From NCBI GenBank assembly GCA_025677815.1, contig JAIXMP010000026.1, forward strand, positions 496,001 to 560,000: a stretch of 64,000 nt of DNA, in the 5' to 3' direction. Below the pieces are notes generated by a model, which did no database searches, had not been told where the DNA came from, and worked only from the letters and a program-made list of their open reading frames with translations. Each line of letters begins with the position of its first letter. The first letter of the stretch is position 1. This stretch comes from Phascolomyces articulosus (taxonomy: Eukaryota > Mucoromycota > Mucoromycetes > Mucorales > Lichtheimiaceae). Both the position numbers and the translations under genes were made by a program. Below are positions 37,643 through 49,120 of this stretch, piece by piece.

Positions 37643-40269
37643 TTAATTATCAAATTGTCGTTCCAATCGATCCAATCGTTCACGTAACGCGTTCAATAAA
37701 CCATGGTATTCATTGGGTCCAATATCATTCTGAGATCGAACAATCGTTGGAGGGCTCCGCAGTAATCCATTGGTACTTTTCGCTGAACTTTCTCCTCTTG
37801 ATTCTTCTTCTGGGTCTTCTCCATTATCTCCTTGTTCTTGTCTTCTTGTCAGTGCATGATTCGATGATGATGATGATGAAGGAACCGGAGGAGGTGGTGA
37901 CGATGATTCATCTTCCTCTTCTTCTTGTCGATCCAATGGATCTTGTCGTTTTCCATTCCCTTGCCTTGCATGACTATTATTTCTTCCGACTCGTTCCAAT
38001 TTTTCAATCCGTTGCAAAATATTTTCAAATGTAGCATCCATTTCAGCCATCATTTCCTTTTGTGCTTCTTTGATTTGATTACGGACCAATCCTTCAATAG
38101 TGGTGGAAGATGCTTGTAATGTTTGCATCAAGGTAGAGGAACGACGAATTTGATCATCCAAGGTGGATTTTAATGTACGTGAAGTTTCAATGGTTTCAAA
38201 AAGATGTTCAAAAGGTTGCAAAAATTGTTGTCGTTGAAGTGATCCAAATGAATTGGTCGTGGGTGTTTGAGGAGGAAGGGGAACATCTCTTGCTGTTGTT
38301 GGTAAAGCAGCTGTAGCAGGTCCTTGTTGATTGCCATTGCTGTTACTACTACTACTACCACTGCCACTCCCTCCATTATTATTATTGTTGGTGCTATTAC
38401 CTACACCACCACTTCCATTCCGTTGATACATGGGAGATGCCACATAAGGATGATAAGCAGTCGAAGAAGGATGGGCTGTCAATGGAGGTTGTTGTTGCGA
38501 TGGTACAATAGGTGGAATAGCAAATTCTTGTTTACTCCGTGGAGACGATATGCGTTGTTGATTTGAATGATGATGGTGATGATGCGGCGGTGGATGTTGA
38601 GATGTATGAGGTGGATCTCGATGTGAGGGCAAAGGTGCACGTGGAGATAATAGAGGTGCTAAAGTATGACCTGGATGCAACATCCCCATACGTGGTGCTT
38701 GACTAGTTTGTGGCAAAGAAGTCGAAGGTCCCTGTCCATAATAATACGTCTTTTGTTGCTGTTGCTGTTGTTGCTGTGGATGATGATGTCCATTGCCTGT
38801 GTGAGGAGGATGAGGGGGTGGATGAAGATGATGCCCAGATCCAGAAGGGTGCTGTTGTGGATGTCGTAATGGATGATGAGGATGAGGATGAGGGTGCTGA
38901 GAACTTGCCAATGTAGGAGGTTGAATCAAACCGTTGGGACCCATCCCACCACTGGTGCCAGGTGGATGTTGGTGTTGCTGCTGTTGAAAAAAGTTGGAAT
39001 GCAAAGGTGCCGATCGAATTCCCAAAGCAGGTTGATTATTATAGGAAGGCGCAAAAATAGTCAAATGGCGAGTGTTCTTGCCTTGTTTTGATTGTAATCG
39101 TTTGGATAGTAGTGTGGAAGGTGCAGTGGTTGATTGTGATCCCACTGTATGCATTGGTTTTGGCAATACATTACGAAAACTTTGTCGTTTTTTATTATTA
39201 TTGGTACTTGAACTACTATTTTCATTATTATTACTATTACTGTTGTTATCCACTCGTTGTCGTTTATTAGATCCTTGTTGCTGTTGTTGTTGATCGTCCG
39301 CTGCAGACCTATAAATATATATCAATTTAAATTTAACATATAATGATTTCAATAAAAAGGATCGTTTCTCAGGGAGAGAGAGAGAGTAGTGATAATAGGA
39401 GGAAAGAGGGGGGGGAGAAGTAAAATAATCATATATCCACTTTACCCGCTACGGCGTCGGTCTCCATTTGTGAGTACACTGTTCAAAGCCATTGGATTAT
39501 TACTGTTATTATTACTGTTATTACTGTTACTATTATTACTACTATTGTTGCTGTTGTTGTTCTGATCTCGACTAGGCGATGCAGGAACAAAAGACGGTGG
39601 TGGTGACAATGGTTCTGTTTTGACAAGTGGTGATGATTTACGAGGTTGATTCGATTCGTGTGGTGTTGTTGACTCGTCATCATGGTGATTACTACTATGA
39701 CTCCTTATTTCATTACGTCTTGATGGAGGTGTTGATTCTTGTTGCCTTTTAGAACCACCCGTGGTAGGTGGTGAATAAGAAGAAGTAGAGGGTATGTGAT
39801 GATTACTGTTTGTTTCCATAGAAGCGATATTCAAAGACGATGAAGAAGAAGAAGAAGAAAAAGATAAAAGAGGTAATTCCAATGGTGACCAAGGACCCAT
39901 CTTTTTGACGCGCTCAAATCGAGACATGGAATCCAAAATGGAATCAGCCAATCCAGCTGTATAATCGTTTGGTTTAAATTTACAAAATTCAGCCAATTGA
40001 TATTTATTCAACGAGATGGCTGTTTCCCCGAGTAATTTGGTGGACAGGTATAAATCTTGTTGGTCTTGATAACAATGAAGGGAATTATTGGCTAAACGAT
40101 CGGGGGCTAATGCTGGATGTTGTGGCAAGTGAGGGAGTCCAAATAATAAAGAAATGTCGGATAGTTTATATAATAATAAATGAGTTATATTGTTGTTGTT
40201 TGGTAATCGATATACATGTACTGGTTTTTCATCGGAAAAGTATCCCAATAAAAGTGTTTGAACCTTCAT
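37643..40269 (-). CDS. Q/N/H/P-rich protein with C-terminal coiled coil, 829 aa
   Basis: Function not recognised. Exon 1 is 40269-39446 and exon 2 is 39308-37643, joined in phase (AGC-GG|G). Residues 1-140 look globular (for example LLLGYFSDEKPVHVYRL, LLYKLSDISLLFGLPHL and KFKPNDYTAGLADSILDSM). They are followed by ~480 residues of Ser, Asn, Gln, His and Pro repeats including KRQR and KKRQ basic clusters that could be nuclear signals. Residues ~640-715 form a coiled coil (FEHLFETIETSRTLKSTL through FENILQRIEKLERV), with an acidic/Pro/Ser tail and a final heptad-like LNALRERLDRLERQ. The composition suggests a transcriptional co-regulator or RNP-granule component, but this is a guess. The ATG at 40269 is preceded by 5' sequence with no alternative in-frame start. 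Confidence 0.72.
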
Positions 40270-41579
40270 TGTCGAGACATGGACTTTTTTTTTGTGTGAT
40301 TTGAAATTTATTTTTCAGGGTTCACCCGATGGTAATAATGAAAAAAAAAGAGAGCAAACAAAAAAAAAAAAAAGGTCAATGTTTCTAAAACTGTAAACCG
40401 GACATTTAAGAGTGTAAATGACATGCTACCATATTTGGCATTTCTTTGGGTTACAGCATCTCTATTTTACTATTTTATATTCTTAAAGTATTATTTGAAG
40501 ATGAAACCTTCTTCTTCTTCTTCTTCCTCCTTATTATAGGTTCCATCCTTTTTTTTATTTGATTGATTGATTTAAATTACAGAATCTCATTATGATTTTG
40601 ATAAAAAGAAATGAGAAACGAGTAAAAAAAGTATAAATCATTCTAAATTAAAAATAAAAAATGAACTAATAGGATTATATAAATTATAACTAAATGAGGT
40701 AAAGTTTCTTTTTATTTCTTTGCATAACATCTTTATAGTTTAAAATAAAACGCGTATAAATTATGTACTTTACTTTTGGATCAATACCCAAGCAGATGAT
40801 GATGATTTATCAAAGGAATTTCATTTATTAGATCCATTTTAATGGTGAATATTCATACTATTTCTTTGATATTGATTATATACCAAGTTATGAGTAGATC
40901 GTATATTATTACGATAGTCGTTGTTATCGTCGTTCATATTATAATAGTGATTTGGGTGTTTTTTTAGTTGACTCGGGTCCAATAAAGGGAACACAAAGTA
41001 AAATTATTTTTTTGTGGTACAGTGCTCAATTATTAAGGGAAAAAGAGCCATCATGGCGCGTGCATTGGAAAAGTTGTTAATTTTCTTCAAACAATAAACT
41101 GTCTTTTGTTTTAATAATGGATTCATTTACATTTATGTGGCTCTTTAAGAGAAATTAACCTTAATATACCAATTTGCTATTGATATTTGATGATGGATAA
41201 ATGTTTTGATTCTTTCTTTCAAAGGAATGTAATTGGCAATTGATAGCATTGGTAATACCATTTAAATCTACTACGAAATTCATCCGTCATAAGCTTATTT
41301 TATTGATTCGTCAAGTCAGGATATTATTTTATAGGAGGTGAATATCACGATAATGAAGATGACAACAGAGACAAGTTGCTCTATCCATTTGTCATTTTAC
41401 TACCATTACTATCATCACTCATCACCATCATTGTGGCTGACTTTGCATACTCTTTTTTTTAACAATGTTCATAATGATAAAGCTAACGATATCATCTCAA
41501 CACATAAATTTTTGCTCAAGAAAAAGATGGTAATTTGTAGAAACAATGGATTATATATCAAAGTCAAAAGAATAATATT
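40270..41579. other. Intergenic, AT-rich
   Basis: Contains the presumed promoter of the Q/N-rich gene (40270-40560, with several poly-A runs and a CTT microsatellite near 40512) and the 3' flank of the intact HET-like gene. No further feature is supported. Confidence 0.45.
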
Positions 41580-43145
41580 TTATTGAATCAAAAATGTTTT
41601 TTTAGGCAAATGACAGTCAGAAAAAAAATCTTTACTTCCTATAATACAACATCCAATCGCTTTATAATGTTCTTCTCCTTGCTTTTTTTTCAATACTGGA
41701 TAGTATTGGTCATGATTAGCATCATCTTTAAATGAAATTTCACATAGGATACTGTAGTGTGCATAAGGGTCATCCAAACCTTCCGTTAAATCAAAATCAA
41801 CTTCTACAGTCTCATTTTTTTGGTGACACCAGCGCAAGTTTTCCTTTTTTATCTCCATAAACCTTGATATTCGTTGAAGGTCTTTGACAATTTCATTGAG
41901 ATATATTTCGATATCAATAAAACGAAAGTAATTGTATTTTAACTTGATTATTTTGGTTTTGCTGGATCCAGGTGTTGGTTGAACAACTAGACACAAACGA
42001 TAGTTTTGTTGATGACCGTCCTCATCATGGATATTGCCAGGACTTGGTGGTAGATCTTCTTTCCGCATGGTGAAAAGTTCATCATTGATAGATGCGTCGT
42101 TTGTCATATAAACACTTGTCACATGCATTGTTTTTACATTGACATCGTAATTTTGAAAAGATATTGCTGTTGTTTCTTTCAATAGATGTTCTTCATGAAC
42201 GCCTGTCCATGATGGTAAAAAATTGTATTTTTTGATAGTTGAATTATAACGATGATTGTTTCCGAAAAACAAAATGCTAATATCTTTTTTTGCTAAAAGA
42301 CCATAAAATTGTATCATCAAGTCTTTCAATGGCTGTTCATAATTGATATCGATATGATCGATGAATTCTGGAAAGAGGTGAATGAGAGCAAAAACACGGT
42401 CGTGATCTTTAGTACTTGTTCGTTGATGAGCATGGTGCAAAATCTCATTTACTCGTAGTTTTGATAATGGCTTGATGAATTGATATATGTTATCAGATGC
42501 TCCAATTTCTTCTCCATAGATATGTGTTTTTTCACAAACAAAGATCAATCTTTTTGACTTAATGGCTTCCTCCAAAGTCCACAAACGTTTGAAATACTCT
42601 TTATCTGCTTTTAAAACGCCTTCACTATGATTGAAATCAGGAACAAGTGCGACGGTACAATAAGCATTGTCATAGATATGATGCATATTACGTAATTCGC
42701 GTTTCTTTTCTTCTTTGTCGTCTTGGTTGATGCATAATTGGTCGTACCATATGTATTTGATATTAAATTGTTGACAAATTTGTTGGATGATGCCTTCAAA
42801 TTTGACGTGTTCCGCGGTTGCTGGAATATATTTATTTATTCCATACCACAATCGCGTGGTTCTTTCAGGAAATACAACCCTGTGCTTCCCTTCATCAATT
42901 CGTATATATTTCCCGGTGACTTTGTCGAGTGCCATATCGCCAGATTGATTCCATGAATAAGATAAGGCACAGTATCCTTCGTTTACCCGAGTACCCTCCA
43001 CTACTGTCATGTCAGAGATTTGAACAAGTTTGGTGGGCATGAAATCTGCTGGTTTGGGTAAATCATTGGGAACTTTTTTTTGTGGTTCGGTCAGTTTTAT
43101 ATCCATACCATAGATGTATTGTGTTGTCTCGTATGTGATGTACAT
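41580..43145 (-). CDS. HET-domain-like protein, intact copy, 521 aa
   Basis: A single-exon gene, the only unbroken member of a three-copy family in the window. The ATG at 43145 is chosen because both paralogues start with the same MYITYE; the open frame extends 33 nt further only through a TTG. HET-type motifs (PF06985) appear in the family order: YCALSYSWNQSGD (58-70), IKYIWYDQLCINQDDKEEK (129-147), RNMHHIYDNAYCTVAL (152-167), KRLWTLEEAIKSKRL (186-200) and TSTKDHDRVFALIHLF (243-258). Canonical HET proteins show Y-x-ALSY-x-W, W-x-D-x-(L)-CINQ, a WTLxE motif and an R-x-YxLLGLF-like segment. Residues ~260-521 are family-specific, ending in KKTFLIQ. There is no NACHT, WD40 or membrane part. HET domains in Pezizomycotina execute incompatibility cell death; here that is inference. 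A TATAAATA lies 153 bp upstream (43299-43306). Confidence 0.8.
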   Translation of the reverse strand: MYITYETTQYIYGMDIKLTEPQKKVPNDLPKPADFMPTKLVQISDMTVVEGTRVNEGYCALSYSWNQSGDMALDKVTGKYIRIDEGKHRVVFPERTTRLWYGINKYIPATAEHVKFEGIIQQICQQFNIKYIWYDQLCINQDDKEEKKRELRNMHHIYDNAYCTVALVPDFNHSEGVLKADKEYFKRLWTLEEAIKSKRLIFVCEKTHIYGEEIGASDNIYQFIKPLSKLRVNEILHHAHQRTSTKDHDRVFALIHLFPEFIDHIDINYEQPLKDLMIQFYGLLAKKDISILFFGNNHRYNSTIKKYNFLPSWTGVHEEHLLKETTAISFQNYDVNVKTMHVTSVYMTNDASINDELFTMRKEDLPPSPGNIHDEDGHQQNYRLCLVVQPTPGSSKTKIIKLKYNYFRFIDIEIYLNEIVKDLQRISRFMEIKKENLRWCHQKNETVEVDFDLTEGLDDPYAHYSILCEISFKDDANHDQYYPVLKKKQGEEHYKAIGCCIIGSKDFFSDCHLPKKTFLIQ

Positions 43146-43298
43146 GGTTTCTGTGAATATATTCAATAAACTTGTCAAGTTTTACTGATATTAGAATTCA
43201 TATTTATAAAAAGTGTTAACTCACAGATAATAATGAAGGAAAGTGTAATCTAAGTGATAAAACTGTAAGAGAGTATACCGTGATGGGCGAGCAGCGTT

Positions 43299-43306
43299 TA
43301 TTTATA
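43299..43306 (-). promoter_or_regulatory. TATA box of the intact HET-like gene
   Basis: TATAAATA on the minus strand, 153 bp before the ATG. The same octamer precedes the ATPase gene. The assignment rests on position and consensus. Confidence 0.4.
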
Positions 43307-46300
43307 CATACATGTTCTTTTCAGTCGCTTTGCTCAGGGATTTTCTATCAAATGAATAGTAGAGATAGGCTGATGGTAGTGATGGAAGTGGAAATTGAAA
43401 AATAAAATGATTGTATTTTTAGCAAAAAAAGAAAAAATAGAAAAGCAAAAAAAAATATGTAAACTTTTATAAATATTATCTTTTTCTCCTTCATATTTAT
43501 AGGTGGCTAAGCCCAAAACTTTAAAGTATTTGAAAGGTCATCATCACCAGTCATTTTACATATTGTTTGTTCAGGTACGGCATAAGGAAGAATAATTACT
43601 TCTATTTCATGAATTTTTAACTTGGAAAACATGAAAAATCTTTCTCTACATATTATATTCTTGTTGTATATTTATTTGCTGCTGGTAAAGACTACTATTA
43701 AGCAACACTATAATGTAGTTGTTGGAATAGTAAGAAAGAATAATAAAAAAGACTCTACTCTATTTATAATTCTAAAATACAATTTTGAATGGAGCGTATT
43801 TTATAAACATAGTATAGATAAGCGGATTATATACAGTAATCTCCATATTTGTTACTATGAGTGCTTCTCATGTACAAGTAAATGTAGAATAGCAGTACAA
43901 TGCAAATAAGGGTCTACATTGCTTGGGGTATCCGCAGGGACCTATTATTGTGGTTCCTCAGGCAGTTGTTTTCCAAAAGAACTTATATACGGTGTCCACC
44001 GCTCACTATAGCCTTGGTCAAAAAGAAAAACAACGATTTTATTTTTGTGATTCTAAATAAACGATTCAAACAAGTAAGAGGAGAGCAAGAGGTTTCTGAA
44101 AAAAAGTTCCTGTTTTCATCCTTGCTTAAAGAAGGTTTAATTGTACCACATGAATCAACGTTTTGCATGAAAAAAAAAATGTTTTCGTTTACCTTTGAAT
44201 GCACAATGATCATAGGCAAGAAAGAATTCACTACTGGAAAGAAACTTGTTAAATCTTATTCATTCTGGCAATTTCAATAAAATTGGTCCAAACAGATATT
44301 TTACTGGGTCCGTAAGTTACCAGTTAATCACATGATTATTTTTGAACTTGTAACTTGTTGATGAACAAGAAAACAGGGACAAAAAAATAAAACGAATGTA
44401 ACATCCTGTAAATTCCAAAACAACACCAAACGCTTTGGTTATTGGAAAAGAGATCAAAACTAAAACAAGGATCATATACATGTAATGCTCAACAATAATG
44501 TGTGTTATGTAGCTCATACGTAGTACATATTTGCCGGAAGACCTTTGATGGAAGATGTGTTTATCAAATGATAATTAGATACGAAAGATGGTAGCAAGAG
44601 GAAAAACTTTTTGTAAATAGCGTTTAAGATATGTAGACAAGTCTTTCTTTTATTTCACTTTTGGGAAAAATAATGCTTTCAGCATCGCAATTCGTCAAAA
44701 AGATTATTGCCCAGCAACAAAGATGGTGGTATATACTATGATTCAGAGTGTTAACATCAGATCAGTAGAATAGCCAATCTCATGTATGGATACTTCGATC
44801 ACTGTATTTTATGGTTTGGAGATTCCATAAGATACTTTTTGTGATCCAGCTTATCACCATTATCGTATTATTCCATCATCCATCTTGCAAGCAATGATTG
44901 GTTGTTGTTGTACTTGATTCAGTCGTCGTATTGCTCAACCTTAATTTACTTTACGTATCAACATTACGCATCCATCCTTTAAGTGATTGATAGTTGCTAT
45001 GCTTGATCAAGTCGTTGTATTGTCCTTACCATGTCTATCACAAGTTTCATATTGTGTATCCACTCTTTAAATAATCCATCGTTGGTTTATTAGGTCCAGT
45101 CGGACCCCTCGTCCGTTGAATACATTTTCATTGATGGACATGAATCTCAGGTACGTAAAAATTAGTAAAAGTTACAAAATATAAAATATTATAAAAAATA
45201 CACGCTCATCCAATAAGAAAACCACAGTAATACTTTCCTGAATAAGATCTAATAGCACCCCCTCATCCTTTGAAAACATCTCCTTTGATGAACGTAAATC
45301 CAAGGTATAAATTAGTAACAGTTACAAAAATAATATATTATAAACAACATATGCTTCTCCAATGAAAAAAAACAATAATGCTTTCCTTAATAATAGTCCA
45401 CGCGATACGCCCGCATGGAAAGCGCCCTATCTTTAAGCCGATAAGGAAGTAGCTCTCGATCGGGTTAATCAGACACCAACCCCGATATAAATGTGACCAT
45501 TGTGTACCTGTAACTATCCTGAGGTCGCGTGGGTACCGTTTGGCCGACTACCAACTTTAGTCAACTCCTTTTTGAGATAACTCAATCAAAAAAGCATGTC
45601 CTCATACATTTGAAAAAATGACTGTCCTGTGCTAGGAAACCGCAGGTACAATTTATTGTCATAGAAACTTGAAAACGCGCTTTTTTCCCCCCTTACCCCC
45701 TAGCCCATTTATATTGTCGACATGGTTGTAGATGAAAGCAATTGAAAGAGCAAACAAGCGAAAATCGGTGGCTGCAGATCAAAATGATCAATCTGCTAGC
45801 AAGTGTCAAACGTTCAATAGAAGTAAGTCATGCCAAAGGTCCAGTAATTTTTGTTTTTTGTTTTTTGTTTTTTTAGTTATGGGCTTTTTATTGGTTTTTT
45901 ACTATTACATACTATTGTCGCCGCTCTTTTCCTTTTCTACCTGTACATCTCACAAAATACATTCATCAATCGATGAGCGATGATTGGTTATATACTTTTC
46001 TTTTTACAGTATAATGCACAAATAATAAATGTCAGCTAGTCTATATACTAGTACATTTTCCTAAACATACGCTACCTCAAACATAAAAGAAAATAGAATG
46101 TAATTAGTAAACGACTATATTTTTCTATCCAATATCGTTATCTACATCAACAATTGCTCATAGAAAAATAAGCTGAGTAGGTGGTTTATCGTCCTAGCGA
46201 CAGAAGCACAACATCAATGACATCTAATGATATTTTTGCTTATAATGTGTTAGAGCTTTTCAAGCCTCCCGACATAATCGTTTTGCAGTAGACTATTAAG

Positions 46301-46670
46301 ATAAAGGTTCAAATGTATAATAATAGTAATAATAATAATAAATTAAGCGTTTTCTAAATGTGAAATCCCCTCTCCTACATACATAGTATGCAATAGTTTG
46401 TTTCCACAACCATATTTATTATTATGGATTAAAAAGTTAAAATATTCAATTTATATGGTCCTGAGGTAAAATTTTGGCGGTTATAAATGAAATACACCCT
46501 AGCAACAACATGAAATTTGACCCAATTTCTTTTTACATTGTATACTGTATGCTATATACGTACCATGCTCTATTCTCTTTTTCTCTCTCTTCCAACATCA
46601 AAATATTATTCATACGATAAATGTTTTTGTAAAAAAAAAAAGAAAAAATGACTTTTTATTTGTTTTCTTC
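43307..46670. other. Gene-poor tract with degenerate repeats
   Basis: No intact gene is seen. A 126-codon frame at 43900-44280 is basic and low in complexity, without a motif. Diverged tandem repeats occupy about 44870-45412. A locally GC-richer stretch at 45400-45560 stands out but could not be identified. 46080-46560 is AT-rich with a TAA/TAG microsatellite near 46320. Confidence 0.4.
45105..45412. repeat. Diverged tandem duplication, unit about 154 bp
   Basis: Two units start at 45105 and 45259, each with CCCCTC(A/G)TCC, then TTGA-A-ACAT, TTGATG-AC, an AGGTA box, AAATTAGTAA-AGTTACAAA, a TATTATAA AT-rich part and CA-TAATNCTTTCCT. They are clearly related but diverged by many substitutions and small indels. 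A third, weaker relative of the left half begins near 45598 (TGTCCTCATACATTTGA ... CAGGTACAATT). Confidence 0.55.
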
Positions 46671-48089
46671 TTAAACATTGATGGTTTCCATTTCTTCTTC
46701 ATCTTCATCTCCTGAAGAAGCATTACTACCCTCATCGTCCTTGGCAGCTTGTGCTTCACTATCCAATTCAGCTTGAGAAGGACGTTGTTTAAATTCAGGT
46801 TTCAATTGATAATTGCTTGCATAGGGACCCCGTTTGTTCAATATACAAATTTCTTGAAGTACTTCTTTCAAATATTGAGATGGTTGTTTGGTATGCTCCA
46901 AAATGCCTTTAAATGACCAATAAGGATATTTTTCGAATGCGGCAAAAAGAACATCCATAAGTTCGTTGCGTGGCATACGCGTTGCTTTTTCTTTGTTGTC
47001 GATTTTTTGTTTTTTGGATTGCTATATAGTAAAAATAAAACAAAAGGGTTGTTCGTTCAAATCAATGATTTGAATAAATATACATTACACACGAATACGT
47101 GCAATCCCCCTTGGAAGAGAAAACATTTGCTTACAATGAAATCGGAGAAACCAGTGGTTGGCATGGAATTACTGGCGCCAGGAACGAATACAGGTTGATT
47201 ATCTTGTCCAAGGACTTGGACAGATCGCTGTGGTGTTTCTGCAGCAATCACACGTTTTCTCATAATACCTCTATAAGGTTCCAAGTTCAATGGAGTGGCA
47301 GAACATTCGTGATGAACAGTGCCATTGATGGATTTCACTATATTCATAGAAAGGGAATGTGTGTTAGATGCCATATTTCTTTATCCTTCTTCCCTCAAAT
47401 CCACCGTTTATTCCTTTTTGATAAAAGTACTTCTCGTGGAATAATAGCAATAGTAACTTTACCTCCATGTTCACTTTGACTGAAAACATATTTATTCATC
47501 ACCTCACCTTGTGGAATATGAATACTGTATTCACGAGGAATTGGATCGGTTTCTGTTTCCGGCAAAACCAGTGAGATCTATTTCGATAGATAATTTAAGT
47601 GAATAAAGAAAATGTGGTGCCTAAAAAAATAATATAAAAAAACAAACAACATACTGCACTTGATCTTCCTGGTGGTGTTCTATTTAGAAATATATGTATA
47701 TATGAGTCTGCTACTTTTTTTCTTTGTTTTCAAGATTTTTGAAAAAAAATGACAACATACTGGCTATAAATTCGAACGCTTCCAAGATTCACATTATCTT
47801 CGTCAATGTTTTTCCATTTATTAGCAAGAAACTTTGGGACCTATCATTATTATTATCGTTGTTGTCGAGTTATTATTATTATTATTATATGCTTAATCAT
47901 TGGATCGACGAGGAAAGGTTAAGAAGAATTCAAAAAAGAAAAAAAAAAGTTTACTTTAACAAGCCAAACTTTGGTATCAGCATTATCTAATTTTAAATCA
48001 TCGTCATCGTCATCCACTACTTCGTCCAATGGTCCAGGATCATCTTCGAATAAGGCGTCCACATCAGGATTAGAATGAGTATCTGACAT
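46671..48089 (-). CDS. TFG2: TFIIF beta subunit (RAP30/Tfg2)
   Basis: The small subunit of general transcription factor TFIIF, which binds RNA polymerase II and stabilises the preinitiation complex. Six exons, 48089-47955, 47840-47761, 47679-47655 (a 25-bp micro-exon), 47577-47463, 47337-47135 and 47021-46671, join in phase to 302 aa. The N-terminus is acidic, then DTKVWLVK and KFLANKW of the dimerisation barrel, then PREYSIHIPQ, VHHECSATPLN, a YRGIMRKR motif and the C-terminal winged helix (MPRNELMDVLFAAFEKYPYW ... TKQPSQYLKEVLQEI ... YQLKPEF), ending in an acidic tail. The winged-helix wording is diagnostic. Human RAP30 is 249 aa. The start lies only 122 bp beyond the OST2 stop on the same strand. 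Confidence 0.93.
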
Positions 48090-48211
48090 GCCCAAAAAAA
48101 AAAGAAAAAAAGAAAAGGGAGAGAAGCTCACAAAGTGTGGATTTGCATTAGAGTGAGGATTGTGACTTTTTTATTGGCTCAAATTTGAAGAGAGGATGAT
48201 TTTTTTTAAAT

Positions 48212-48778
48212 CTATCCAAGATAGTGTACAGAAAAGAAATGAAGTAATAAAGAAGCTATTACAAAGTCTGCAAAAGCTCTAATAACAATAAAGAGAATAG
48301 TAAGTGAATCTTATTCATTGAAAGTTTATATCTATCTTTTTGATGAAAAAAGAAATAAAAACTTACCTTTCTGGCGTGATGGTTTTAAACTTGTCAGCGT
48401 TCTTTGGATTGGTTTGAATTCTCAAGTTGACTGGTGGAAAGATAAAAAAAAAAAAAGCTATTTTAACCATAACCATATCAAACCAACCATTCTCTTTTTT
48501 TTATTACCTGCTAAAACAAAACTACCCACTGTCGAAATGAATCCAGCCAAAAAAGCATTGTAAGGAAATGTACCAACAACGATCATGTAGATGAATTGAG
48601 CAATACCAGAGAGTAAAATATATAAAAGGTATACGTCAATCAGCTTTAAACTTTTAGGTGTATCCTTTTTATACGCTGTCCAGAACAATTGCGTTGCTGC
48701 TGCTACAGAAGTCTTGTTTTGATTTCTAGTACTAGCACCACCACCACTACTTTGCTGTTGCTGTCTAACGCGTCCCAT
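48212..48778 (-). CDS. OST2: Oligosaccharyltransferase subunit DAD1/Ost2
   Basis: A small ER membrane subunit of the oligosaccharyltransferase complex that N-glycosylates nascent proteins. Three exons, 48778-48508, 48430-48367 and 48278-48212, give 133 aa (yeast Ost2 has 130). After a Gln/Ser/Gly-rich cytosolic N-terminus come the family motifs: TPKSLKLIDVYLLYILLSG, IQFIYM-like TM1, VVGTFPYNAFLAGFISTVG in TM2, VNLRIQTNP and the C-terminal FADFVIASLLLHFFSVHYLG in TM3. All three membrane segments are intact, so it should be functional. It lies upstream of TFG2 on the same strand with a very short gap. Confidence 0.95.
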
Positions 48779-49120
48779 AGTGTTGCTAATATAATATACA
48801 CACTCTTAATAAAAAAAAGAAAAAAAGGCAGAAATATGTAGAGCTCCGATGGGATTGGGCGTTATGCAGCCATGAAAATGGTGTAACCCTTCTGCAAGCG
48901 CAAAAAACAGTTAGTCGCAGATTCATTTTTGGCTCTTTTTTTTAAAAAAAAAAATGATATAAATATAAATATATATTTCAACTTGGGAGATTGGGTGATA
49001 AGTAAAAATAAAGATAATAAAAAGATAATATAAAAACGTGAATGATGGGGGAGGAAGAAGAGAGGAAGGGATGGTGAAATGTATATATTATATAAATAAA
49101 ATGGATATGAAAAAAAACAT

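Noticed and set aside
38324..39293. Plus-strand Leu/Ile/Trp/Thr-rich ORFs
   Set aside because: Antisense of Gln/His/Asn/Ser-codon repeats in the minus-strand coiled-coil gene.
43146..43178. An 11-codon N-terminal extension of the intact HET-like protein
   Set aside because: It relies on a TTG start; both paralogues begin at the internal MYITYE ATG.
45490..45540. LSU rRNA fragment
   Set aside because: Only a short stretch resembles the conserved GTAACTAT...CCTAAGGTAGCG region and the flanks do not align; kept only as a low-weight finding.
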